In this document: piece after piece, positions 1 to 5,618 of the stretch | Layout of the letters: each line of letters begins with the position of its first letter | Position numbering within the stretch: position 1 is the first letter of the stretch | Source: Patescibacteria group bacterium | Lineage (GTDB): Bacteria; Patescibacteriota; Microgenomatia; Daviesbacterales; UBA10151 | Length of the DNA stretch: 6,314 nucleotides | Direction: 5' to 3' | NCBI GenBank assembly: GCA_018816815.1 | Contig: JAHIVD010000080.1 | Location: 1-6,314 of the forward strand | Translations under genes and position numbers: made by a program | Notes under the pieces: generated by a model | What the model was told of the DNA's origin: nothing | The model's database searches: none | What the model saw: the letters and a program-made list of their open reading frames with translations, nothing else

Positions 1-62
1 ATTAGTCTAATTATATGATAGCAAAGAGCTTACAGAAAGTCAAATAATAGCATTTTCAATAA

Positions 63-177
63 AGGGGTTGCACCCCTCAGATTACAAGGGTCCAGATAAA
101 CGAGGTCGCTGCCTCGCCCTTGTAATCCTCACCCCGCTTAAATGCTTCAGGTATTGGAAGCAGGCAGGCTGCTTCCA
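63..177 (+). other. cluster of strong hairpins upstream of the DUF2958 gene (structured leader or single-stranded DNA site)
   Basis: Three inverted repeats lie in tandem. The first has arms AGGGGT (63-68) and ACCCCT (72-77) with a 3-base loop. The second has perfect 11-base arms GATTACAAGGG (80-90) and CCCTTGTAATC (117-127); inside it is a smaller hairpin, CGAGG (101-105) with CCTCG (112-116), leaving a 10-base one-sided bulge at 91-100. The third has 9-base arms TGGAAGCAG (155-163) and CTGCTTCCA (169-177) with a 5-base loop. GGGGT (64-68) could instead pair with ACCCC (131-135), enclosing the second hairpin, so two exclusive folds are possible. No T-run follows any of them, so they do not look like intrinsic terminators. 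They could be a structured 5' leader of the next gene, a small RNA, or an origin-type site. Bases 1-62 hold nothing I can support beyond a TATGAT at 14-19, whose -35 would fall at or beyond the window edge. Confidence 0.55.
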
Positions 178-207
178 GAAAAAATATTTTCTAGGAAAAA
201 GCCAGGA

Positions 208-216
208 AAGGGGGTG
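208..216 (+). promoter_or_regulatory. Shine-Dalgarno site that fixes the DUF2958 start
   Basis: AAGGGGGTG differs at one base from the ideal AAGGAGGTG and lies 6 bases before ATG 223. An in-frame ATG at 142 has no such site, and the reading frame from 142 runs through the third hairpin. The site therefore argues for 223 as the true start. Confidence 0.8.
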
Positions 217-222
217 AAATAT

Positions 223-531
223 ATGCAACTGCTTACAAAAGAAATAACAACAAAGCTACCGTTTCTGTATACACAGGAAGACGAAGAAGATCCATTAGTG
301 ATTTGTAAGTTCTTTACTGCTTGGACAAAATGGACTTGGTATGCCATAGAATTTGACGGCAAAGATACTTTCTTTGGCTATGTCGTCGGACACGAGCCAG
401 AACTTGGGTACTTTACACTTTCCGAATTACAGAGCCTCAAAGGACCAATGGGTTTGAGCATTGAACGGGATATGTATTTTAGACCGTGCAGGCTTTCAGA
501 GATTAAAAAGCTACACGAACCAGAGATTTAG
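223..531 (+). CDS. DUF2958 domain-containing protein
   Basis: This 102-residue protein matches the DUF2958 family (PF11171 from memory) over its whole length. The beginning MQLLTKE is the usual family start. The core has WTKWTWYAIEFD (residues 34-45), FFGYVVGHEPELGYFTLSEL (50-69) and a GLSIERDMYFRP-type end (77-88). The molecular function of the family is not established; in my recollection it recurs on plasmids, phages and conjugative elements. No signal peptide or membrane segment is seen, so it is probably cytoplasmic. An open frame extends back to 142, but the near-perfect ribosome binding site at 208-216 and the family boundary both favour 223. It ends in TAG and is followed by a hairpin and a second small gene on the same strand, probably co-transcribed. 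The long hairpin-rich stretch before it may be its leader. Confidence 0.88.
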   Translation: MQLLTKEITTKLPFLYTQEDEEDPLVICKFFTAWTKWTWYAIEFDGKDTFFGYVVGHEPELGYFTLSELQSLKGPMGLSIERDMYFRPCRLSEIKKLHEPEI

Positions 532-539
532 TTTTTACC

Positions 540-567
540 GCTTACCTCAACTAAAGCTGAGGTAAGC
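540..567 (+). repeat. 10-base-pair perfect hairpin between the DUF2958 gene and the next small gene
   Basis: GCTTACCTCA (540-549) and TGAGGTAAGC (558-567) form a perfect 10-base stem with an 8-base loop. A TTTTT run lies before the stem on the plus strand and none lies after it. On the minus strand the stem is followed by an A-run rather than a T-run. It therefore lacks the mark of an intrinsic terminator in either direction. It could be an RNA processing or stabilising element between two cotranscribed genes, or a weak attenuator. Confidence 0.55.
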
Positions 568-604
568 AGCAAGCACTAAAATTTGGAAAGGAGGGAAAAC
601 AATT

Positions 605-772
605 ATGATAGATCCAATACTCACAAATGAGTATGAAAATGAAATTCTGGAACTTATTGACAATCAAGATGAGTACACTAGAAGCGATTTACAGGGAATA
701 GTTACCGTACTTGTTAATAAGATTATGAATAGCGGTTACAAGATAATTAACGATCAGAAAAGTACAGAATAA
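605..772 (+). CDS. small hypothetical protein, 55 residues
   Basis: I do not recognise this protein. An ATG lies 10 bases after a strong ribosome binding site, AAGGAGGG (588-595), and the frame runs 55 codons to TAA. The product begins MIDPILTNEYENEILELIDN. It is acidic over its first 30 residues and then has a hydrophobic, probably helical stretch (GIVTVLVNKIMNSGY, 31-45) before a polar tail. No signal peptide or clear transmembrane segment is present. It follows the DUF2958 gene by 73 bases on the same strand and converges on the replication-relaxation gene, whose stop lies 17 bases beyond. The strong ribosome binding site is the main reason to believe it is translated. It could be a small partner or regulator in the DUF2958 unit, but nothing in the sequence shows what it does. 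Confidence 0.65.
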   Translation: MIDPILTNEYENEILELIDNQDEYTRSDLQGIVTVLVNKIMNSGYKIINDQKSTE

Positions 773-789
773 AAAACATTGCAGGCGGT

Positions 790-1566
790 TCAGTCCACTT
801 TTTTCCAAATATTAATTTTGTCCTTACTGAATCTGATAGTATCTTGAGTCGTTAAAAATAACGAGATATCCTCAAAAGTTTTTGCCAGTTTTGCTTTTCC
901 ATACATGTAAAGATGTTTTTTTCTTCTTTCATCAGAGACAACAAAAAGGATTGAAGGAAAGGGACTATTATTTGTATTTGCCTGCCAGTTTCCTTCCTCA
1001 CAATAACTAATATATTTTCTTACGGCAAACCTTGCAACCCCGGCAGGTTTTCTATACTCATCAAACAGATCCAGAAAATATTTGTCTGTTCCGGCTTTGG
1101 TCTCAACTGCTATATACACGTCAGGTAACTCTTCAGGGAAAAAGTCATAACCAATTAAATCCTGCTGGGTTAAAAAGTGAAGTGTTGAATCTTTTTCTTT
1201 CTGGGAGAGAAAATAAAGATAAATATCAACAATAGAAAGAAGATGATTTCTAAAATTTTCTTTTAACTTCTTTTCTTTATGTAACCTTCCTAAAACAGTT
1301 TCGTCACAATTTTCATTTTCCTGAAGAATGTATTTTGCTTTGGTTGTCAAACAAAATATATGAGGTTTTGTAGGATCTTTCTTATCCGCAACTGCCGAGA
1401 TATATTTTTTGTCTTTTAAATCAGTCAGCCATTCTCTTATTCGGTGAGAATCTTTATGACTGAGTAGTTTTTGTAGTTGGTTTACAGTGAAGAAGCGAAA
1501 TTTGTAGAAAAGGAAGAGTAGTTGTCTTTGTGTTTTAGTAATAGGTGGAAGTATTGGTTTATTCAT
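790..1566 (-). CDS. replication-relaxation family protein (winged-helix, Replic_Relax type)
   Basis: The 258-residue protein has the layout of the Replic_Relax family (PF13814 from memory). An N-terminal winged helix-turn-helix (about residues 10-80) begins ITKTQRQLLFLFYKFRFFTV and continues through LLSHKDSHRIREWLTDLKDK to the wing strand HIFCLTTKAKYIL. A linker helix (about 95-120) follows. The C-terminal part has LPDVYIAVE (147-155), KYFLDLFDEYRKP (162-174), VRKYISYCE (182-190) and FPSILFVVSDERR (203-215), spaced like a PD-(D/E)XK-type fold. Family members sit on plasmids and mobile elements and are linked to plasmid replication or relaxation; their biochemistry is poorly defined. A TAA stop directly precedes the ATG in frame, so this is the earliest possible start, and no Shine-Dalgarno site is seen. 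The gene follows the VirD4-like ATPase by 153 bases on the same strand, an association I recall from Gram-positive and CPR elements. Confidence 0.82.
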   Translation of the reverse strand: MNKPILPPITKTQRQLLFLFYKFRFFTVNQLQKLLSHKDSHRIREWLTDLKDKKYISAVADKKDPTKPHIFCLTTKAKYILQENENCDETVLGRLHKEKKLKENFRNHLLSIVDIYLYFLSQKEKDSTLHFLTQQDLIGYDFFPEELPDVYIAVETKAGTDKYFLDLFDEYRKPAGVARFAVRKYISYCEEGNWQANTNNSPFPSILFVVSDERRKKHLYMYGKAKLAKTFEDISLFLTTQDTIRFSKDKINIWKKVD

Positions 1567-1648
1567 TTAAGTTTTGGGAGGCAGAGAGCAGAAGATTTGA
1601 AAGAGACGTTTATGTTTATCTCTTAGTTTGGATTATATATTACACCCC

Positions 1649-1664
1649 CTTATATTTATATAAG
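1649..1664. repeat. A+T-rich inverted repeat upstream of the replication-relaxation gene
   Basis: CTTATAT (1649-1655), two central bases, then ATATAAG (1658-1664) form a perfect 7-base inverted repeat in the 153-base gap before the replication-relaxation gene, 82 bases from its start. On the minus strand it sits among several -10-like words (TATACT at 1668-1663, TATAAT at 1637-1632), none with a good -35. It may be an operator at a weak promoter, but low-complexity A+T sequence makes chance plausible. Confidence 0.35.
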
Positions 1665-1716
1665 TATAGAGAGTCCGCGCTTTTCTTATTTTTAGCTTTA
1701 ATTTCGTCAATATTTT

Positions 1717-1734
1717 GTACTAGCGCGTTAGTAC
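1717..1734. repeat. inverted repeat overlapping the ATPase stop codon
   Basis: GTACTA (1717-1722) and TAGTAC (1729-1734) flank GCGCGT, which adds two G-C pairs and one G-T pair, giving a nearly continuous 18-base palindrome. The ATPase stop codon (1722-1720 on the minus strand) is inside it. No T-run follows on the minus strand, so it is not a standard terminator for the ATPase gene. Confidence 0.4.
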
Positions 1735-4287
1735 ATTTTGAGACGTATTTTTCTTAGGTAAACCATTTGCATTTAATGCCTTTACTATCTTACCCGGAGC
1801 TTCTTTTGCATCTTCCTTAATACTTATTTGATTAATTTCTTCTTTTGGTTTTTGATAGACAATTGCCCAATTCTTTCTGGATGCTTCGATTAGTTTTTCA
1901 ATCTTTTTATCATCTTTCTTTAAAGGACTATATATTGTTTCCCCGGAGAATGGTTCTTCCGGCTCAAGAGCCGAAACTTTAATATAGAAATTATATTTTG
2001 GAAGATTGGCAATTTCTCCTCTGTCTATACACGGAGAAAACTGAGCAAGCATTAGTTCTTCGTCAATTGGATTTGCACTCCTAAAACACACAACGGTTGT
2101 AACGTTTGCCAAAATAACGTTAACAATATTCCTGTCATGTTGCTGAGAGGTTGTTTGTTCAGCGATAGTTACCCGCAGTTTATATTTTCTACCTTCCGAT
2201 AACATCTTGGTAAATGAAGCCGTAGCAAAGTTTTGAAACTCATCAACATATAAATAAAACGGATTTCTTTTACTTTCAGCGATATTAGATCTTTTAATTG
2301 TTGCTTGTTGGATTTTGGTCATAATAGTAGTTCCCAAAAGTCTGGAGGTATCTTCTCCTAGTTTTCCTTGAGAAAGGTTGCAAATTACAATTTTTCCCGA
2401 ATCCGTAATTTCACTAAAGTTAATAGTGGATTTTTTCTGTTCCAAAATTCTTTTAGCAGTCGGGGAAAAAAGAAATCTTCCTATTTTGGCAGTAACACCG
2501 CCTGTCATTTTAACTATCTGATAGTTTCCGGCTCTGCCAAACTCAAACTTCCAGAAGTTCTTTAAGTTTTCATCTTTAAGTTTGGTGACAACCTGCTTCT
2601 GAAAGGGAGGATTGTTTAAAAGATCATAAACCGTAAAGATTGTTCTGTCGGGAACTGTAAAAGCTGTGTAAATAGCATTTCTTAATATGTATTCAATTCT
2701 GTGAGCATTAACATTTTCTTCTCTGGAAAATACCTTTCTAAATAGCGAGATAACGCCCTCTGCCACAACTTCTTTTTCCAGTTCTGCCTTATCTTCATCC
2801 AGACCGGGAGTAAGTTCAAGAAGGTTGATTCCAATTGGATATTTCAAATCTATTGGATTAATAAACACCAGATCATTTAATCTCTTCTCCGGAATAATAG
2901 AAACTAAATCATCAGCTACATCTCCATGAGGGTCAAGAAATGCCATACCACGGCCTTCTTCAATGTCACGTTTTGCCATTGAAAACATCATGGTAGTTTT
3001 ACCGGAGCCTGTTCTTCCTATAATATACATATGGGTTTCCCGCTCTTCCTCGGTTAACCCAATATCAGTAACCGTACCTCCATAATTATTTTTCCCAAAG
3101 ACAACATCTAACTTTCTGTTGTTTTTAAGGGACAATGGTGCCGGCAACTGCTTGCTATGTAATTTAACCAAATTTTCAGTATTAGTCATGCTGGTATAAG
3201 GAAAATGATATATGCCCGAAACCTCAGATATTGAAAGTGCGGAAGTTTTTGTTAGTAGTAGCAACCGTTTCTTAAAAAGAAAAAACAAATATTTTTTTAT
3301 CCTATCAATATTCAAATATCTTTTTGTTACTAATGCTTGGTATCCGCTTGAGGAGAATGTAGCAAATGAAGACTTAAATCCCTGTTCCCGCTCACGTAGG
3401 TTATCCTTATCTTTAAAAACCATTAACAATCTTATTGATGTTTTAAATAGCGGTTGATTAATTTTTGAATCAATAGAATTTACAATTTCCATCTCTGAAA
3501 CTGATTTTGTATGGGGTACGCTATAAGCGTTATATAAAAGCCATTTTAATAATCCGGGTGTTTTTAAGTATTTAATTACATCTCCGTTTGAGGAAATAAG
3601 ATTGGAAATCCTTTTTGTTCCCTTGTTGCTTGTAGGTGTTAAAACAAGCTGTAAGGAAATTAGTTCATTTGGGGATAGTTTTGTCATCATGCCTGTGATA
3701 TAGGCAATTGGATCATGTCTTTCTAACTCGCTTTGCTTTTTAAGCGCAAAGGCAAAATGCTTGGAGAGTCTAAACTCGATAATTTTGTAGAAATATTTTT
3801 TTAGGTTTTCAGTATCTTCTGGCAAATATTCATTGACTATTTTAACTCTCAAATAAGGAAGGTAGGATAATAGATTTTTTCTTAAAGTATTTACCTGTTT
3901 TGGGGAAGTTCTTACAATATATCTGATACCCTGATTTTGAGTTGAAACTATCTCCAGTGAGAATTTTGTTTTAGTTCCAATTATTTTATCTTTAAACGAC
4001 CTTTGATTTCCTATCGCATGAATGATGGAAAAAAGCTGATCTGTTGTATAGGATTCCTGCTCGGTAAAGGAGGGTGGGGTAAGCTCAAGCAGCATAGAAG
4101 GCTCTGTTATTGCCTTTTTAATTCGCAGAATTTTCCTTATAAGGGATACTAGGATAAAAGTGATAAAAACAATGATAAACAGGAAGAAATATTCATTTCG
4201 CAGAGTAAAATTATCTTTGAGGTGAAATAGAAAGTTTATTAACTTATTGAACCAATAATCAGCCCTTAGTCCTTCAATATTTTTCAT
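1720..4287 (-). CDS. VirD4/TraG-like type IV secretion DNA-translocating ATPase (coupling-protein type)
   Basis: This 855-residue protein is a membrane-anchored P-loop ATPase of the type IV secretion coupling-protein class. One transmembrane helix lies near the N-terminus (about 33-52, EYFFLFIIVFITFILVSLI-like) and is followed by basic residues. A large region (60-380) carries no motif I can name; similar extensions occur in long VirD4-like ATPases of Gram-positive and CPR bacteria. The motor domain has Walker A GRTGSGKTT (424-432), a first strand FLDPHGD (450-456) where coupling proteins keep a conserved acidic loop, Walker B YLYVDEFQNF (678-687) and a sensor-like IAEQTTSQ (708-715), which fits the TraG/TraM-recognition type C-terminal part. 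A polar tail follows from about 790. The family pumps single-stranded DNA into a transfer channel; that use here is inferred. An in-frame TGA two codons upstream fixes the start, and there is no Shine-Dalgarno site. It precedes the replication-relaxation gene. Confidence 0.88.
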   Translation of the reverse strand: MKNIEGLRADYWFNKLINFLFHLKDNFTLRNEYFFLFIIVFITFILVSLIRKILRIKKAITEPSMLLELTPPSFTEQESYTTDQLFSIIHAIGNQRSFKDKIIGTKTKFSLEIVSTQNQGIRYIVRTSPKQVNTLRKNLLSYLPYLRVKIVNEYLPEDTENLKKYFYKIIEFRLSKHFAFALKKQSELERHDPIAYITGMMTKLSPNELISLQLVLTPTSNKGTKRISNLISSNGDVIKYLKTPGLLKWLLYNAYSVPHTKSVSEMEIVNSIDSKINQPLFKTSIRLLMVFKDKDNLREREQGFKSSFATFSSSGYQALVTKRYLNIDRIKKYLFFLFKKRLLLLTKTSALSISEVSGIYHFPYTSMTNTENLVKLHSKQLPAPLSLKNNRKLDVVFGKNNYGGTVTDIGLTEEERETHMYIIGRTGSGKTTMMFSMAKRDIEEGRGMAFLDPHGDVADDLVSIIPEKRLNDLVFINPIDLKYPIGINLLELTPGLDEDKAELEKEVVAEGVISLFRKVFSREENVNAHRIEYILRNAIYTAFTVPDRTIFTVYDLLNNPPFQKQVVTKLKDENLKNFWKFEFGRAGNYQIVKMTGGVTAKIGRFLFSPTAKRILEQKKSTINFSEITDSGKIVICNLSQGKLGEDTSRLLGTTIMTKIQQATIKRSNIAESKRNPFYLYVDEFQNFATASFTKMLSEGRKYKLRVTIAEQTTSQQHDRNIVNVILANVTTVVCFRSANPIDEELMLAQFSPCIDRGEIANLPKYNFYIKVSALEPEEPFSGETIYSPLKKDDKKIEKLIEASRKNWAIVYQKPKEEINQISIKEDAKEAPGKIVKALNANGLPKKNTSQNVLTR

Positions 4288-4324
4288 ATGTCAGGGTCGA
4301 ATCGGGCAGAGAATAACTAATGGG

Positions 4325-4333
4325 ATTATAGCA
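4325..4333 (-). promoter_or_regulatory. extended -10 promoter for the ATPase gene
   Basis: Read on the minus strand the sequence is TGCTATAAT, a perfect TATAAT with the TG of an extended -10 element. Transcription would begin near 4318, giving a leader of about 30 bases before the ATPase ATG at 4287. There is no good -35 hexamer at the usual distance, which suits an extended -10 promoter. This suggests the ATPase has its own promoter rather than depending on Fic. Confidence 0.6.
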
Positions 4334-4351
4334 CAGAGAATAAAAAGACAG

Positions 4352-4373
4352 ATTTTTCTTTTTGACAACTATT
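4352..4373 (+). repeat. left copy of an imperfect 22-base direct repeat flanking the Fic gene
   Basis: Bases 4352-4373 match 5539-5560 at 20 of 22 positions, with mismatches at 4357 and 4361. The last 12 bases, TTGACAACTATT, are identical. In this copy the TTGACA has no -10 box at the right spacing, unlike the right copy. The two copies bracket the Fic gene together with its promoter. Confidence 0.5.
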
Positions 4374-4390
4374 ATAAGGTGATGAGTAGC

Positions 4391-5467
4391 TTAATAATTA
4401 ATTAAGTTAAGTTTACGATACCTAGTGCTTCTTGCCAGTCCTAATTTTTCAATCTTTTTAAGTTTAAGGAGTTTAATAATTGTTTTATTCACTGTGGTAC
4501 GGGCAATACCAGTTTTATCAGCAATCTCTTGTGGTGTTGCTTCAGGGACATTCTGGAGATAATTCCAGATAGCCAGTTGCTTATTGGATAATATAACCTC
4601 TATGTTTTCAGAGGAAATCAAATCTATAGCTTCTTGAGATTGAGTTAAGATTATATCTAAAAAGAAATTAAGCCAATTAGTAATATTTTCATTTTTAGTT
4701 TTAAAAGTCTTCTGGCTTTTTCTTAAGGCTATATAGTAGTCAACCTTTTTATCTTCCACTAGTTTCTCATGGGAAACATAAGGCATATATAAATAGCCCT
4801 CTTTAAGTAAAAGCAGGTTAGTCAAAATTCTTGATAGCCTTCCATTACCATCCTCAAAAGGATGGATATTTAAAAATTCCACTAGAAAGTTACCGGCAAT
4901 CAGCAATGGGTGGTATTTTTTCTCCCCTAAAGCTTTTTGAGTCCATTCCACCAGCTCTTGCATTTGCTTGGGAGTAAGATAGGCTGGAGTAGTATCAAAT
5001 AAAATACCTAACCTTCTTCCCTGCTCATCAACCATCTCAACTTGATTGTTTATACTTTTGTACTTACCTCGATGGGTAGTATCTTTTTCTACATATTTTA
5101 AAAGTTCTTGATGAAGATGTTTAATGGTATTCTCAGAAAATTTAATACTATCCCAAGCCTCAAAGATACTTTGTAACAATTCATAATATCCTTGAACTTC
5201 TTGTTTATCCCTATCTGCAAATTTTTGGATAGCAATACCTTGCATTAACTTTTCTACATCCTCATCAGAAAGTTTAGCTCCCTCAATTCTAGTTGAAGCA
5301 CCTGTTGAGGTGATTAACACTGATCTTTTTAATCTCCCCAGAAGATAGGGATTTAAATTAGCCCCAGCAGACCACTGACCTTTTAACTCATCAACGCGAG
5401 CTATCTTTGTTACAATCTCAGATGGAATTTGAGTTAGCCTCCTATCAAATTTAGTCTTTCCGGTCAT
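4391..5467 (-). CDS. Fic family protein (AMP-transferase type) with C-terminal winged helix
   Basis: This 358-residue protein has the full Fic layout. The catalytic loop is HPFEDGNGR (202-210), with the histidine, acidic residue and glycines needed to transfer AMP from ATP to a target hydroxyl. Upstream, STRIEG (58-63) fits the (S/T)xxxE(G/N) inhibitory motif, whose glutamate keeps the enzyme off; its N-terminal place marks a class II Fic protein. The flap region is near GILFDTTPAYLTP (154-166). A C-terminal helix-turn-helix (about 308-345, with TPQEIADKTGIARTTVNKTI) suggests DNA binding, possibly autoregulation. There is no signal peptide, so it acts in the cytoplasm. The start has a Shine-Dalgarno AGAAAGG (5480-5474) 6 bases away. 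It has its own promoter and runs in the same direction as the ATPase, 103 bases apart. It could be a toxin, a regulator or cargo; the target is unknown. Confidence 0.92.
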   Translation of the reverse strand: MTGKTKFDRRLTQIPSEIVTKIARVDELKGQWSAGANLNPYLLGRLKRSVLITSTGASTRIEGAKLSDEDVEKLMQGIAIQKFADRDKQEVQGYYELLQSIFEAWDSIKFSENTIKHLHQELLKYVEKDTTHRGKYKSINNQVEMVDEQGRRLGILFDTTPAYLTPKQMQELVEWTQKALGEKKYHPLLIAGNFLVEFLNIHPFEDGNGRLSRILTNLLLLKEGYLYMPYVSHEKLVEDKKVDYYIALRKSQKTFKTKNENITNWLNFFLDIILTQSQEAIDLISSENIEVILSNKQLAIWNYLQNVPEATPQEIADKTGIARTTVNKTIIKLLKLKKIEKLGLARSTRYRKLNLINY

Positions 5468-5499
5468 AAAATACCTTTCTTATATCTTAATTAGGTTAT

Positions 5500-5528
5500 A
5501 TTGTATTAGATAGGGTTAGATTTGTCAA
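5500..5528 (-). promoter_or_regulatory. near-consensus sigma-70-type promoter for the Fic gene
   Basis: On the minus strand a perfect TTGACA (5528-5523) is followed after exactly 17 bases by TACAAT (5505-5500), which differs from consensus at one base. Transcription would start near 5493, giving a leader of about 25 bases carrying the Fic ribosome binding site. Its -35 lies 20 bases from the -35 of the divergent recombinase promoter. Confidence 0.8.
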
Positions 5529-5538
5529 ATTTAGCCTT

Positions 5539-5560
5539 ATTTTACTTCTTGACAACTATT
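5539..5560 (+). repeat. right copy of the 22-base direct repeat flanking the Fic gene
   Basis: This copy matches 4352-4373 at 20 of 22 positions. Here its TTGACA (5549-5554) is the -35 box of the recombinase promoter, so this copy appears functional and the left one vestigial. Confidence 0.5.
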
Positions 5561-5577
5561 TCTAATTAACTTAAAAT
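5549..5577 (+). promoter_or_regulatory. near-consensus promoter for the recombinase unit
   Basis: TTGACA (5549-5554), a 17-base spacer and TAAAAT (5572-5577) form a strong-looking promoter. Transcription would begin near 5584, about 35 bases before the ATG at 5619. The -10 box and start point lie inside a 24-base palindrome, so a repressor bound there would block it. Confidence 0.8.
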
Positions 5578-5597
5578 TATAACTATAGTTATAATTT
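5574..5597. promoter_or_regulatory. perfect 24-base palindrome over the -10 box (candidate operator)
   Basis: The 12 bases 5574-5585 (AAATTATAACTA) are followed directly by their exact reverse complement (5586-5597). The palindrome covers most of the -10 box and the expected transcription start of the recombinase unit. This is the classic place for a dimeric repressor site. The likely binders are the 55-residue protein made from this promoter, the recombinase itself or the Fic winged helix; none is shown by the sequence. Confidence 0.65.
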
Positions 5598-5618
5598 GAG
5601 GCTAAATTTTAAACTGCC

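Larger units (their letters stand above)
5527..5609. repeat. 11-base inverted repeat spanning the divergent promoter region
   Basis: AAATTTAGCCT (5527-5537) and AGGCTAAATTT (5599-5609) are perfect reverse complements. The left arm touches the Fic -35 and the right arm lies in the leader of the recombinase unit, so the pair frames the whole rightward promoter and its palindrome. Such spaced arms suit a DNA-looping repressor or recombinase half-sites. Confidence 0.55.

Noticed and set aside
142..222. A longer N-terminus for the DUF2958 protein starting at ATG 142
   Set aside because: There is no ribosome binding site there, the added residues run through a strong hairpin, and the family begins at the ATG at 223, which has a near-perfect Shine-Dalgarno site.
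1545..1757. Plus-strand 70-codon frame across the gap before the replication-relaxation gene
   Set aside because: It overlaps the ends of two well-supported minus-strand genes, has no ribosome binding site, and its composition reflects A+T-rich intergenic sequence.
4288..4320. TCAGGGTCGAATCGGGCAG resembles the T-arm of a tRNA
   Set aside because: The flanking bases do not form a 5-base T-stem around the loop, and no acceptor, D-arm or anticodon arm can be traced nearby.
4362..4373. TTGACA at 4362 as a plus-strand promoter
   Set aside because: No -10-like hexamer lies 16-18 bases downstream, and it would read against the Fic gene with no plus-strand gene to serve.
4342..4406. Possible terminator after the Fic gene (AAAAAGA at 4342-4348 with TCTTTTT at 4357-4363; CTTAAT at 4390-4395 with ATTAAG at 4401-4406)
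   Set aside because: Both stems are almost entirely A-T and lack a separate T-run on the minus strand, so they are too weak to call.
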